Below are positions 1-6,387 of a stretch of DNA of 7,917 nt, one piece after another (within the stretch, counting starts at the first letter, position 1; each line of letters opens with the position of its first letter). The DNA comes from Jatrophihabitans sp. GTDB taxonomy: Bacteria > Actinomycetota > Actinomycetes > Mycobacteriales > Jatrophihabitantaceae. The notes below the pieces were generated by a model. It did no database searches. It had not been told where the DNA came from and was given only the letters and a program-made list of their open reading frames with translations. The position numbers were made by a program, and so were the translations under genes. The stretch covers positions 1 through 7,917 of the forward strand of contig SCQZ01000247.1 of the NCBI GenBank assembly GCA_004299665.1, written 5' to 3'.

Positions 1-409
1 CGCGCAGCGCCACCAGGCCGATCGGCACGGCCACGACCGCCCCGACGAACGGCGCCATGACGAAGGTCGCCCAGAACGGGAGCTGCCAGTGCAGCCAGCC
101 GAGCGCGACCGTGTAGGCGCCGAGGCCGAAGAACACCGCCTGGCCGAAGCTGACCAGCCCGCCCTGCCCCAGCAGCAGGTTGGTCGCGGTCGCGAAGACG
201 GCGTAGGCGAGCACCTCCTGCAGGGTCCGCACGGTGTTGTCGTCGAGCACGTACGGCAGCACCACCATGATCGCGAGGAGCACCACCGGCGTCAGCCACG
301 ACGCGGTGACCGGCGCCAGCCTGGTGCGCAACCCGGGGGGCCGGGCCGGCTGCGACGCGCCCGGCGGCGCGGGGGCCGCGCTGGTGCGCGCCCCGTCGAT
401 CCCGCTCAT
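1..409 (-). CDS. livM: LivM-type branched-chain amino acid ABC transporter permease (5' part; runs off left edge)
   Basis: This is the N-terminal 136 codons of an inner-membrane permease of the HAAT (hydrophobic amino acid/amide uptake) ABC family. It would pair with the neighbouring LivH-type subunit to form the channel. A Pro/Ala/Arg-rich cytoplasmic tail (residues 1-38) precedes a first membrane segment at about 39-53. The diagnostic LivM motif NLLLGQGGLVSFGQ (77-90), followed by GLGAYT, lies at about 77-100, and a further hydrophobic segment lies at about 111-134. The ATG at 409-407 is chosen because GGAGAGG, inside the last codons of livH, sits 8 bases upstream, and only 5 bases separate the livH stop from this start, so translation is probably coupled. 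The reading frame is open to base 1 with no stop. The family call is firm; the transported substrate is unknown. The leucine/valine name reflects homology only. Confidence 0.9.
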   Translation of the reverse strand, partial: MSGIDGARTSAAPAPPGASQPARPPGLRTRLAPVTASWLTPVVLLAIMVVLPYVLDDNTVRTLQEVLAYAVFATATNLLLGQGGLVSFGQAVFFGLGAYTVALGWLHWQLPFWATFVMAPFVGAVVAVPIGLVALR

Positions 410-414
410 CGTGC

Positions 415-1287
415 CTACCTCTCCGGTGATCCCAGCAGGCCCCAGGGCCGTACCGCCAGGACGACGATCATGAGCAGGTAGATGAAGGTGGACGCCCACG
501 AGGGGGCCCACACCGCTCCGAGCGTCTGGACGATCCCGATGATCAGCGCCCCGATCGCGGCACCGGTGATCGACCCGAGCCCGCCGATCACCGCCACGAT
601 GAACGCCGCCACGATGATCTGGGCGTCCATGCCCGGCTCCACCGCCTGCTGCGGTGCGATGATCACGCCGCTGAGCCCTGCCAGCAGCGCGCCCAGCGCG
701 AACACGCCGGTGTAGAGCAGCCGCACGTTCACGCCGGAGACGGCCAGCACCTCGACGTCGTCCACGACGGCGCGGATCATCCAGCCCAGCGAGGTGTGCG
801 CGAGCAGCAGCCACAGCCCGGACCCCACCAGCAGTGCCGCGCCGATGATGACGAGGTCGTAGTAGGGAACCGGCGCGCCGGCCAGACGGAAGTGACCCTG
901 CACGACCGACGGCGCGCTCATGCCGCGCACGCCCTTGCCCCAGAACCGCAACGCCAGGTCGGCGAAGATCAGCAGCAGGGCGAACGTGGCCAGCAGCTGC
1001 GTCAGGTGCTCGCGCGCGTACAGCCGGCGCAGCACCAGCACCTCCACCCCGCACCCCATGAGCCCTGCCAGGACCGGGGAGGCGATCAGCGCGACCCAGA
1101 ACCCCGCGTGGAGCGACCACGCCCCCAGCGTCGTCGCGAAGAACGCGCCGTACATGTAGAAGCTGCCGTGGGCGATGTTGATCAGCCGCATCGCCCCGAA
1201 GACGAGCGTCAACCCGGCCGCCACGATGAACAGCGACGAGGCGGAGCTGAGCACGCCCACCACGTCGGTGACGACCGTGCTCAGCAT
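415..1287 (-). CDS. livH: LivH-type branched-chain amino acid ABC transporter permease
   Basis: This is a complete 290-residue integral membrane permease, the usual size for LivH. It is hydrophobic throughout, with several predicted membrane helices. It carries the LivH signature LINIAHGSFYMYGAF (35-49). A cytoplasmic coupling-loop motif, TSLGWMIRAV followed by an acidic stretch and SGVNV (165-188), should contact the ATPase. A Gly-rich IGGLGSITGAAIGAL segment (234-248) and the typical RPWGLLG ending (280-286) follow. The ATG at 1287-1285 is preceded by AGGAG at 5 bases spacing. It lies downstream of the binding-protein gene across a 91-base gap holding a strong hairpin, and it nearly abuts livM (5 bases). 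It should work with LivM and two ATPases outside the window to import the ligand delivered by the lipoprotein encoded at 1379-2656. Specificity cannot be read from the permease. Confidence 0.95.
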   Translation of the reverse strand: MLSTVVTDVVGVLSSASSLFIVAAGLTLVFGAMRLINIAHGSFYMYGAFFATTLGAWSLHAGFWVALIASPVLAGLMGCGVEVLVLRRLYAREHLTQLLATFALLLIFADLALRFWGKGVRGMSAPSVVQGHFRLAGAPVPYYDLVIIGAALLVGSGLWLLLAHTSLGWMIRAVVDDVEVLAVSGVNVRLLYTGVFALGALLAGLSGVIIAPQQAVEPGMDAQIIVAAFIVAVIGGLGSITGAAIGALIIGIVQTLGAVWAPSWASTFIYLLMIVVLAVRPWGLLGSPER

Positions 1288-1292
1288 GCCCG

Positions 1293-1297
1293 CTCCT
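1293..1297 (-). promoter_or_regulatory. Ribosome binding site of livH (AGGAG)
   Basis: AGGAG on the minus strand lies 5 bases before the livH ATG. It is only 6 bases past the base of the intercistronic hairpin at 1304-1344, so the hairpin and ribosome loading on livH are close enough to affect each other. Confidence 0.75.
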
Positions 1298-1303
1298 GGG
1301 TCG

Positions 1304-1344
1304 GCCGGCAGGCCGGCCCCCGCGAGGGGGGCCGGTCTGCCGGC
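1304..1344 (-). promoter_or_regulatory. Strong intercistronic hairpin between binding-protein and permease genes
   Basis: Bases 1304-1321 and 1327-1344 form an 18-position inverted repeat. Seventeen positions pair perfectly, there is a single A-C mismatch in the minus-strand transcript, and the loop is 5 bases (CTCGC). The stem is almost entirely G-C. It starts 34 bases after the binding-protein stop codon and ends 6 bases before the livH ribosome binding site. No T-run follows it on the minus strand, so it is not a classic intrinsic terminator. In ABC operons such stems commonly protect the upstream binding-protein mRNA from 3' exonucleases or cause partial termination, giving more binding protein than permease. 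That role is inferred here. A rho-independent terminator lacking a U-tract, as seen in some actinobacteria, is the alternative. Confidence 0.8.
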
Positions 1345-1378
1345 GGGTTCACGGATCCGTCCTGTCGGGGTGCGCGGG

Positions 1379-2656
1379 TCAGGGCTGCATCGCCTTGACC
1401 TGGTCGCAGGTCAGCGCGATGTCCTGGAAGGGCGCGACGAAGACCGGCTCGTCCCACAGGTGGGCACCGCCGTACTGCGCCTCGCCGGTCGAGCTGACCG
1501 TGCCGATGTACTCGGGGACCTCGGCCTGGTGATCGCACGCCCGGATCGTCATCGGCCCGACGATGGTGGAGACCGTCGCGCCCGGAAGCGCCTTGATCAC
1601 CTTGTCGGCGTCGAAACTACGGGCCTTCGTCACGCCGTCGGCCCACTCCTGGACGGCGGCATAGGCGAGGATGGCCCAGTCGCTCGGGTAGTCGTTGAAC
1701 TTCTTCTGGTAGTTCGCGACGAAGGTGTCGAGGCCGGGAGCTTTGATGGCCCAGAACGCGTCACGGGAATAACCGATCGCACCGGCGGGCGCCTGGTCCT
1801 TCAGCGCCCGCAGGACGCCCCAGTTGTAGAACGAGATGACCTTGGTGTCCTTGAACAGCCCGAGCTGCTCGGCCTGCTTCGTGAACGCGACCAGGTCGCC
1901 GCCGTACTGCGCGTTGAACACGTAGTCCGGGTGCGAGTTGATCAGCGCCGACAGGTTCGAGCTGATGTCGGTCGCACCGAGCGCGGGGAACTGCTGGTTG
2001 ACGACCTTGTAGTCGACGTGCAGGTCCGTCAGCGCCTTCAAGAACCCGTCCACGGTGTCGTGGCCGTAGCTGTAGTCGGGGGCGAAGATGCCGATCGTGA
2101 TCTGCTTGGAGCCGATCTGCTTGGACAGGTAGTCGGCGATCGCGCGGGGCTCCATGATCGTGTTGGGCACGTTCTGGAAGGCGTAGGGCGTGAACGTCTT
2201 GGTCATCAGGCTGATGTCGTTCGACGTGTGGAAGAAGATCGGGACCTTGAACTGGGCCGCCACCGGCTCCTCGGCGGAGGCGATGGAGCTCGCGACCGGC
2301 CCGAAGATGGCGACCGCGTGATCGCTGCTGATCATCTGCCGCACGTTGGCCGCGCCGGTCGCCGGCTTGATGTCGTCGTCGGCGCTGACGAGCTTGACCT
2401 GCTTGCCGAGGAGCCCGCCCTTCGCGTTGAGGTCCGCGAGGGCGAGCTGGACACCCTGCAGGCCGGTCTGGCCCAGGTAGGCGATCGACCCGCTCAACGA
2501 GGTGGACATCCCGACGGTCACGCTGCCGCCGCCGCTACCCGCCGAGCCACCGGACGCACTCGAACTGCAGGCACTCGCGGTGCCGCCCAGGATCGCCGTC
2601 GCTGCCGCGATCGCGATGACGCGGCGCCTCTTCACGAACTTCCTCGGAGCATTCAT
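1379..2656 (-). CDS. HAAT-family ABC transporter substrate-binding lipoprotein
   Basis: This 425-residue extracytoplasmic receptor has the Peripla_BP_6 / LivJ-like type I fold and the usual family length. A basic N-terminus (KFVKRRR) and hydrophobic segment (13-25) lead to a lipobox-like ASAC with Cys30, then a Ser/Gly-rich tether (31-44). The mature fold starts at SVTVGMSTSLSG (45-56). Family landmarks include the helix GLQGVQLALADLNAKGG (65-81), the FGP turn (118-120), the APDYSYG stretch (192-198) and a C-terminal RACDHQ motif (372-377). Cys374 and Cys417 could form a disulfide. The -3 lipobox residue is Ala rather than Leu, slightly atypical but seen in actinobacteria. The ATG at 2656-2654 has an AAAGG-type ribosome site 7 bases upstream. 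It starts 36 bases after the acyl-CoA synthetase stop, consistent with co-transcription. The linked CoA ligase suggests a carboxylic-acid ligand (inference); a branched-chain amino acid or amide is the alternative. Confidence 0.93.
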   Translation of the reverse strand: MNAPRKFVKRRRVIAIAAATAILGGTASACSSSASGGSAGSGGGSVTVGMSTSLSGSIAYLGQTGLQGVQLALADLNAKGGLLGKQVKLVSADDDIKPATGAANVRQMISSDHAVAIFGPVASSIASAEEPVAAQFKVPIFFHTSNDISLMTKTFTPYAFQNVPNTIMEPRAIADYLSKQIGSKQITIGIFAPDYSYGHDTVDGFLKALTDLHVDYKVVNQQFPALGATDISSNLSALINSHPDYVFNAQYGGDLVAFTKQAEQLGLFKDTKVISFYNWGVLRALKDQAPAGAIGYSRDAFWAIKAPGLDTFVANYQKKFNDYPSDWAILAYAAVQEWADGVTKARSFDADKVIKALPGATVSTIVGPMTIRACDHQAEVPEYIGTVSSTGEAQYGGAHLWDEPVFVAPFQDIALTCDQVKAMQP

Positions 2657-2692
2657 GATCTTGCCTTTCGCGGATAGCCGGGGATTGATGAC

Positions 2693-4321
2693 CTAGTGCT
2701 GGTGGTGCCGTTCCTTCTCCCGCAGGTGCAGCGCGACGCGCCGCACCTTGCCCGTCGTCGTCGTGGGCAGTTCGTCGATGAACTCGATGTCGCGCGGGTA
2801 CTCGTACGTGGCCAGGCGGGTGCGGACCATCGCCCGGATCTCCTGCTCCAAGGACTCGGACGGCTCGCACCCGGGCACCAGGACGACGAACGCCTTGACC
2901 ACCTGGCCGCGCATCTCGTCGGGCACGCCGATGGCCGCGGCGTTCGCCACCGACGGGTGCGAGGCGATGCAGTCCTCGATCTCACCGGGCCCGATGCGGT
3001 ACCCGGCGGAGTTGATGATGTCGTCGTCGCGCGCGGTGAACCAGAGGTAGCCGTCGTCGTCCACACGTCCCAGGTCGCCGGTGTACGGCCAGCCGTCGTG
3101 CACCTTCTCGGCGGTCGCCTCCGGCCGGTTCCAGTAACCGAGGAAGCACACCGGGTCGGGTACCCGCACCGCGATCTGGCCGACCCGCCCCGGCGCGGCG
3201 AGCCCACCGTCGGCGTCCAGGACCTGCACGTCGTGACCGGGATAGACCCGCCCCATCGAGCCGGGCCTGATCGGCCAGACGCCGCGGCTGTTGCCGATGA
3301 CCAGGTTCGCCTCGGTCTGCCCGTAGATCTCGTTCGGCTCCAGCCCCAGGTGCTCGCGCGACCAGGCCAGGGTCTCGGCACCGAGCGCCTCGCCGCCGCT
3401 CATCACCGTGCGCAACGCGCTCCCGGTCATCGTGCTGTCCGCCTGGCGCATCATCCGCAGTGCGCTCGGCGGCAGGAACGCCGCGCTCACCCGGTGCTCG
3501 CGCATGAGCTGCTCGGCCCACCCGGGGTCGAAGGCCGACGTCCGGTTCGTACCGATGACGGCGCGGCCGTGGTACCAGGACGGCAGCAGCAGGTCCAGCA
3601 GCCCGCCGGCCCAGGCCCAGTCCGCGGGCGTCCAGGCACGATCCTGGTCCTGCGGGAACCGGTCGAACATCAACTCGAAGCCCGGCAGGTGGCCCAGCAG
3701 GACCCGGTGTCCGTGCAGCGCGCCCTTCGGGGGGCCGGTGGTCCCGGAGGTGTAGATCAGCATGGCCGGGTCGTCGGGGCGCGTGGACACGGCGGTGAAG
3801 GTGTCCGAACCGGCGCGCAGCGCCTCCCAGAAGTCCGTGCGCTCCCGCCGCGCGCCGTCCACCACGAGGACCTCGACGTCCGCCAGCTCGGCGATCGCCT
3901 CGCGGACGACGTCCAGCCGCCGGGCATCGGTGACGACGACCCGGGCGCCGCTGTCCCCGATCCGGAAGCGCAGCGCCTCGTGCCCGAACAGCGGCGAGAG
4001 CGGCACCGCGATCGCCGCGAGCTTGTAGGTCGCCAGGTGCGCGATGCCCGTCTCGACCCGCTGCGGCAGGACGATCGCCACCCGGTCGCCGGCGCCGGTC
4101 CCGCGCCCGCGCAGCGCGTTGGCCAGCCGGTTGGAGGACTTCGCGAGGTCGCCGAAGGTGTGCTCGCGGACCCCGCCCTGCGGGTCGACCGCGACCAGTG
4201 CGAGATCCCCGGGCTCGTGCCTGTCGACGCAGGCGACACCGATGTTGAAACGCTCGGGGACCTGCCAGCGGAACGCCCGGCGCAGCTCGGCATAGCTGCC
4301 GAACGGGAGATCCTCGAGCAC
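2693..4321 (-). CDS. MACS-type acyl-CoA synthetase (AMP-forming CoA ligase)
   Basis: This 542-residue cytoplasmic enzyme belongs to the ANL adenylating superfamily. It converts a carboxylic acid, ATP and CoA to acyl-CoA, AMP and PPi. Core motifs are intact: the P-loop-like YTSGTTGPPKG (190-200), TPADWAWAGG (231-240), YGQTE (333-337), TGD (414-416), the hinge region FTARDDDIINSAGYRIGPGEIE (428-449, split here by family consensus) and the catalytic lysine Lys525 in PTTTTGK. The GYRIGPGEIE form and overall length resemble medium-chain acyl-CoA synthetases. The acyl substrate is not predictable by eye. The C-terminus ends in a short His-rich tail. The GTG at 4321 is chosen because an in-frame TAG lies only three codons upstream. 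No Shine-Dalgarno precedes it, but a TANNNT box is placed exactly for a leaderless transcript. It is followed after 36 bases by the binding-protein gene, so it likely activates what that transporter imports. Confidence 0.95.
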   Translation of the reverse strand: MLEDLPFGSYAELRRAFRWQVPERFNIGVACVDRHEPGDLALVAVDPQGGVREHTFGDLAKSSNRLANALRGRGTGAGDRVAIVLPQRVETGIAHLATYKLAAIAVPLSPLFGHEALRFRIGDSGARVVVTDARRLDVVREAIAELADVEVLVVDGARRERTDFWEALRAGSDTFTAVSTRPDDPAMLIYTSGTTGPPKGALHGHRVLLGHLPGFELMFDRFPQDQDRAWTPADWAWAGGLLDLLLPSWYHGRAVIGTNRTSAFDPGWAEQLMREHRVSAAFLPPSALRMMRQADSTMTGSALRTVMSGGEALGAETLAWSREHLGLEPNEIYGQTEANLVIGNSRGVWPIRPGSMGRVYPGHDVQVLDADGGLAAPGRVGQIAVRVPDPVCFLGYWNRPEATAEKVHDGWPYTGDLGRVDDDGYLWFTARDDDIINSAGYRIGPGEIEDCIASHPSVANAAAIGVPDEMRGQVVKAFVVLVPGCEPSESLEQEIRAMVRTRLATYEYPRDIEFIDELPTTTTGKVRRVALHLREKERHHQH

Positions 4322-4327
4322 ACGGCA

Positions 4328-4333
4328 ACGCTA
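4328..4333 (-). promoter_or_regulatory. Probable -10 box (TAGCGT) for a leaderless acyl-CoA synthetase transcript
   Basis: On the minus strand TAGCGT matches the actinobacterial TANNNT -10 consensus. It is followed by six bases and then the GTG start codon, so if transcription begins at the G of GTG the box occupies -12 to -7 exactly. There is no ribosome binding site in the 19 bases before the GTG, which fits leaderless translation. No recognisable TTGACA-like -35 lies 17-19 bases further upstream, which suggests dependence on an activator. The same TAG serves as the in-frame stop that limits the gene's 5' extension. Confidence 0.55.
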
Positions 4334-4348
4334 GGGACGACGGCCCGG

Positions 4349-4388
4349 CCGCCGCGATGGGCGAACACCCACACTTGGGCCGCGGCGG
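4349..4388. repeat. Inverted repeat between the regulator operon and the acyl-CoA synthetase gene
   Basis: Perfect 8-bp arms, CCGCCGCG at 4349-4356 and CGCGGCGG at 4381-4388, flank a 24-base centre. The centre holds alternating TGGG (4358-4361), CCCA (4368-4371) and TGGG (4376-4379) elements that could form smaller alternative stems. It lies 13 bases past the stop of the GAF-PucR gene and covers the -35 region of the proposed leaderless promoter. It could be a weak terminator for the regulators (no T-run follows), or the operator of one of the PucR-type regulators. The position favours an operator; neither role is shown. Confidence 0.5.
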
Positions 4389-4401
4389 TATGGCGGTTCG
4401 T

Positions 4402-6387
4402 CTACGGGCTCAGCTGCAGTTGCCGCAGCCGCAGCGCCAGGTGCAGTTCCAGGACCTGGTCGGCGTCCTCGAAGTCGATGCCGGACAGTTCGCTGATGCG
4501 CTGCAGCCGCTGGTAGAGCGTGTTCGGGTGGATGTGCATCCGCTCGGCCGTCACGCGGTGCCGGCGGCCCGCGGCCAGGTACTCGGCCAGCGTCGGGACC
4601 AGGTCGGTGCGGTGCTCCTCGTCGTAGTCCAGCACGGGCGTCAGCTTGTCGCTCACGAACCGTTCGAGCCGGGTGGCCGACTCGTCGAACAGCAGGCCGA
4701 AGAACCCGATCTGCTCGCCGGTCACCGCGGCGCCCGCCCGGCCCAGCCCGAGCACGACCTGCACGCAGCGGCGCATCCGCCGGTAGCTGCCGGCGGTGTT
4801 CTCCAGCAGGGCACGCGGCTCGTCGGCGGCCACGGTGATGCAGGTGTGCAGGCGGCGCCCCAGTTGCTCGCGCACGCTCCGGGCGGCCGCGCAGGGCTCC
4901 GCTCCCGGCAGCAGCAGCACGGCGTCCCCGCCTCGTTCCGCGGCGAGGCCGCCCCCGGCACGGGCGAGCGCGGCGGCGGCCGCGAGCACCCGCGCGGGGT
5001 CGCTGCCCTCGGCCCGGGCCACGACCAGGACGTAGCGGCTGTCGGGGTCCAGTCCCAGCAGGGCGCAGCGACGGCGCACGGACTCCGGATCCGGCGGCAG
5101 CGCGTCGAGCAGGTCGTTGAGCAGGTCGCCGCGCGCGCGTTCCTCCGCCTCGGCCGAGGCGCGCTCGCGCAGCAGCAGCAGGGCCGTGACCTGCGCGGCG
5201 CGTTCGAGCGTGCGGATGTCGACCCCGGCCACGCTGCGCCGCGACGCGAGGACCAGGTACGCCAGCGGCTCCCCGCCGGCCAGCACCGGCGCGATCCACC
5301 GCGGCTCGAGCCAGCCGCCGCCCAGGTCGCCGCGGACGGTCCGGCCGGTGTGCTCGGCCGCACCGAGCAGCCCGAGCAGTTCGTGCCACAGTGCGCTGGA
5401 CGCCGTCGCCTCCGCGGCGCCGGCCACGCGGGCATCGAAGTCGTCGACGGGACCACCGCCGCAGGCGAGCAACTGGCCGGTCGGCGCGACCACCATCACG
5501 CTGCCGTCCAGGACCTCGCCGAGCGTGGCCGCCACCTCGGTCAACCCACCGCCCTGCAGCACGACGCCCGTCAGCCGCTCGTGCGCGTCGACCGAGCGCT
5601 CGACCTCGCGGCTGTGCGACTCGATCACCGCCTTGGCCTCGGCCAGTTCGCGCAGGGCGAGCTGGGTGTCGCGCAGCAGCCGGGCGTTCTCGATCGCGAC
5701 GGCGGCGTGGTTGGCCATCGAGGCGAGCAGGGCGATCTGTTGCTGCGTGTAGCTGCGCTCGTGCCGGTCGGCGGCGAACAGGACGCCGAGCAGGCGGTCG
5801 CCGACCGTCAGCGGGACCCCGAGGATGGCAACCAGCCCCTCGTCGCCGACGGCCGAGTCGACGTCCGGGTGGTGATCGAATCGGTGGTCGACCAGGTAGT
5901 CCGGCGTCGAATAGGGACATCGGTCCTGGGCCACCAGCCCACCGAGCCCGGCCCCCAGCGGCAGCCGGACCTGCATGAACTGCCGCGTGATCGTCCCCGC
6001 TCCCACCCGCATGTACGTGTCGCCGGCATCGGTGTCGATCAGCATGAGGTAGGCGGTCTCGCTCTCGAGCAGCAGCCGCGCCCGCGCCACGATGGCGCGC
6101 AGCACCTGCTCGACGTCGCGGATGGAGGCCAGGTCGCCGGCGGTCTCGAACAGCGCCGACAGCTCCCGCTCGCGGCCGCGGCGCTGCACCAGTTCGCTGC
6201 GGATCAGCAGCGAGAAGCGCAGGTCCTCACGGAGCTCCTCGGCCGCCGCCCGGTCGAGCGGGGAGCCCGCGAGCGCGGCATCGACCGCAGCACTGAGGTG
6301 CTCGGCCGTCGCATCGCCGGCGAGCAGCCGCAGCAGCGATCGCTGCACGTTGCCGGTGCCGGCACGCACGGTGGCCAGCCCGGTCAT
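4402..6387 (-). CDS. GAF-domain PucR-family transcriptional regulator
   Basis: This 661-residue cytoplasmic DNA-binding regulator has, in order: an N-terminal helical stretch (1-75); a GAF ligand-binding domain (about 76-238, ending LLASMANHAAVAIENARLL); a probable coiled-coil linker (239-272); a sensor-like alpha/beta segment (about 273-405) of the kind found in PucR/CdaR proteins; a degenerate GGDEF_2-like region (about 430-545); and a C-terminal PucR helix-turn-helix (about 597-656). The signature HIHPNTLYQRL lies at 618-628. The ATG at 6387 overlaps the upstream regulator's TGA as ATGA (4 bases) and is preceded by a purine-rich GAGGCAGGGG, so the two are translationally coupled. PucR/CdaR proteins usually activate adjacent catabolic or transport genes in response to a small molecule. 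The neighbouring acyl-CoA synthetase/transporter genes are the obvious targets (inference). The ligand is unknown. Confidence 0.92.
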   Translation of the reverse strand: MTGLATVRAGTGNVQRSLLRLLAGDATAEHLSAAVDAALAGSPLDRAAAEELREDLRFSLLIRSELVQRRGRERELSALFETAGDLASIRDVEQVLRAIVARARLLLESETAYLMLIDTDAGDTYMRVGAGTITRQFMQVRLPLGAGLGGLVAQDRCPYSTPDYLVDHRFDHHPDVDSAVGDEGLVAILGVPLTVGDRLLGVLFAADRHERSYTQQQIALLASMANHAAVAIENARLLRDTQLALRELAEAKAVIESHSREVERSVDAHERLTGVVLQGGGLTEVAATLGEVLDGSVMVVAPTGQLLACGGGPVDDFDARVAGAAEATASSALWHELLGLLGAAEHTGRTVRGDLGGGWLEPRWIAPVLAGGEPLAYLVLASRRSVAGVDIRTLERAAQVTALLLLRERASAEAEERARGDLLNDLLDALPPDPESVRRRCALLGLDPDSRYVLVVARAEGSDPARVLAAAAALARAGGGLAAERGGDAVLLLPGAEPCAAARSVREQLGRRLHTCITVAADEPRALLENTAGSYRRMRRCVQVVLGLGRAGAAVTGEQIGFFGLLFDESATRLERFVSDKLTPVLDYDEEHRTDLVPTLAEYLAAGRRHRVTAERMHIHPNTLYQRLQRISELSGIDFEDADQVLELHLALRLRQLQLSP

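Noticed and set aside
89..481. Plus-strand open frame of 130 residues at the left edge
   Set aside because: It is antisense to the LivM/LivH junction. The translation is His/Arg/Gly-rich without domain features.
1304..1344. Intrinsic terminator ending the receptor transcript completely
   Set aside because: No T-run follows the stem on the minus strand, and the permease genes that depend on it lie directly downstream with no visible promoter. Partial termination or mRNA protection fits better.
1175..2677. 500-residue plus-strand open frame over the receptor gene
   Set aside because: The translation is Arg/Asp/Val repeats typical of a shadow frame. The receptor on the minus strand has a signal peptide, a ribosome site and family motifs.
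2696..4516. 606-residue plus-strand open frame antisense to the acyl-CoA synthetase
   Set aside because: The composition is Arg/Gly/Pro/Val/His-rich with no recognisable domain. The opposite strand encodes an enzyme with all core motifs. Long antisense frames are expected at this GC content.
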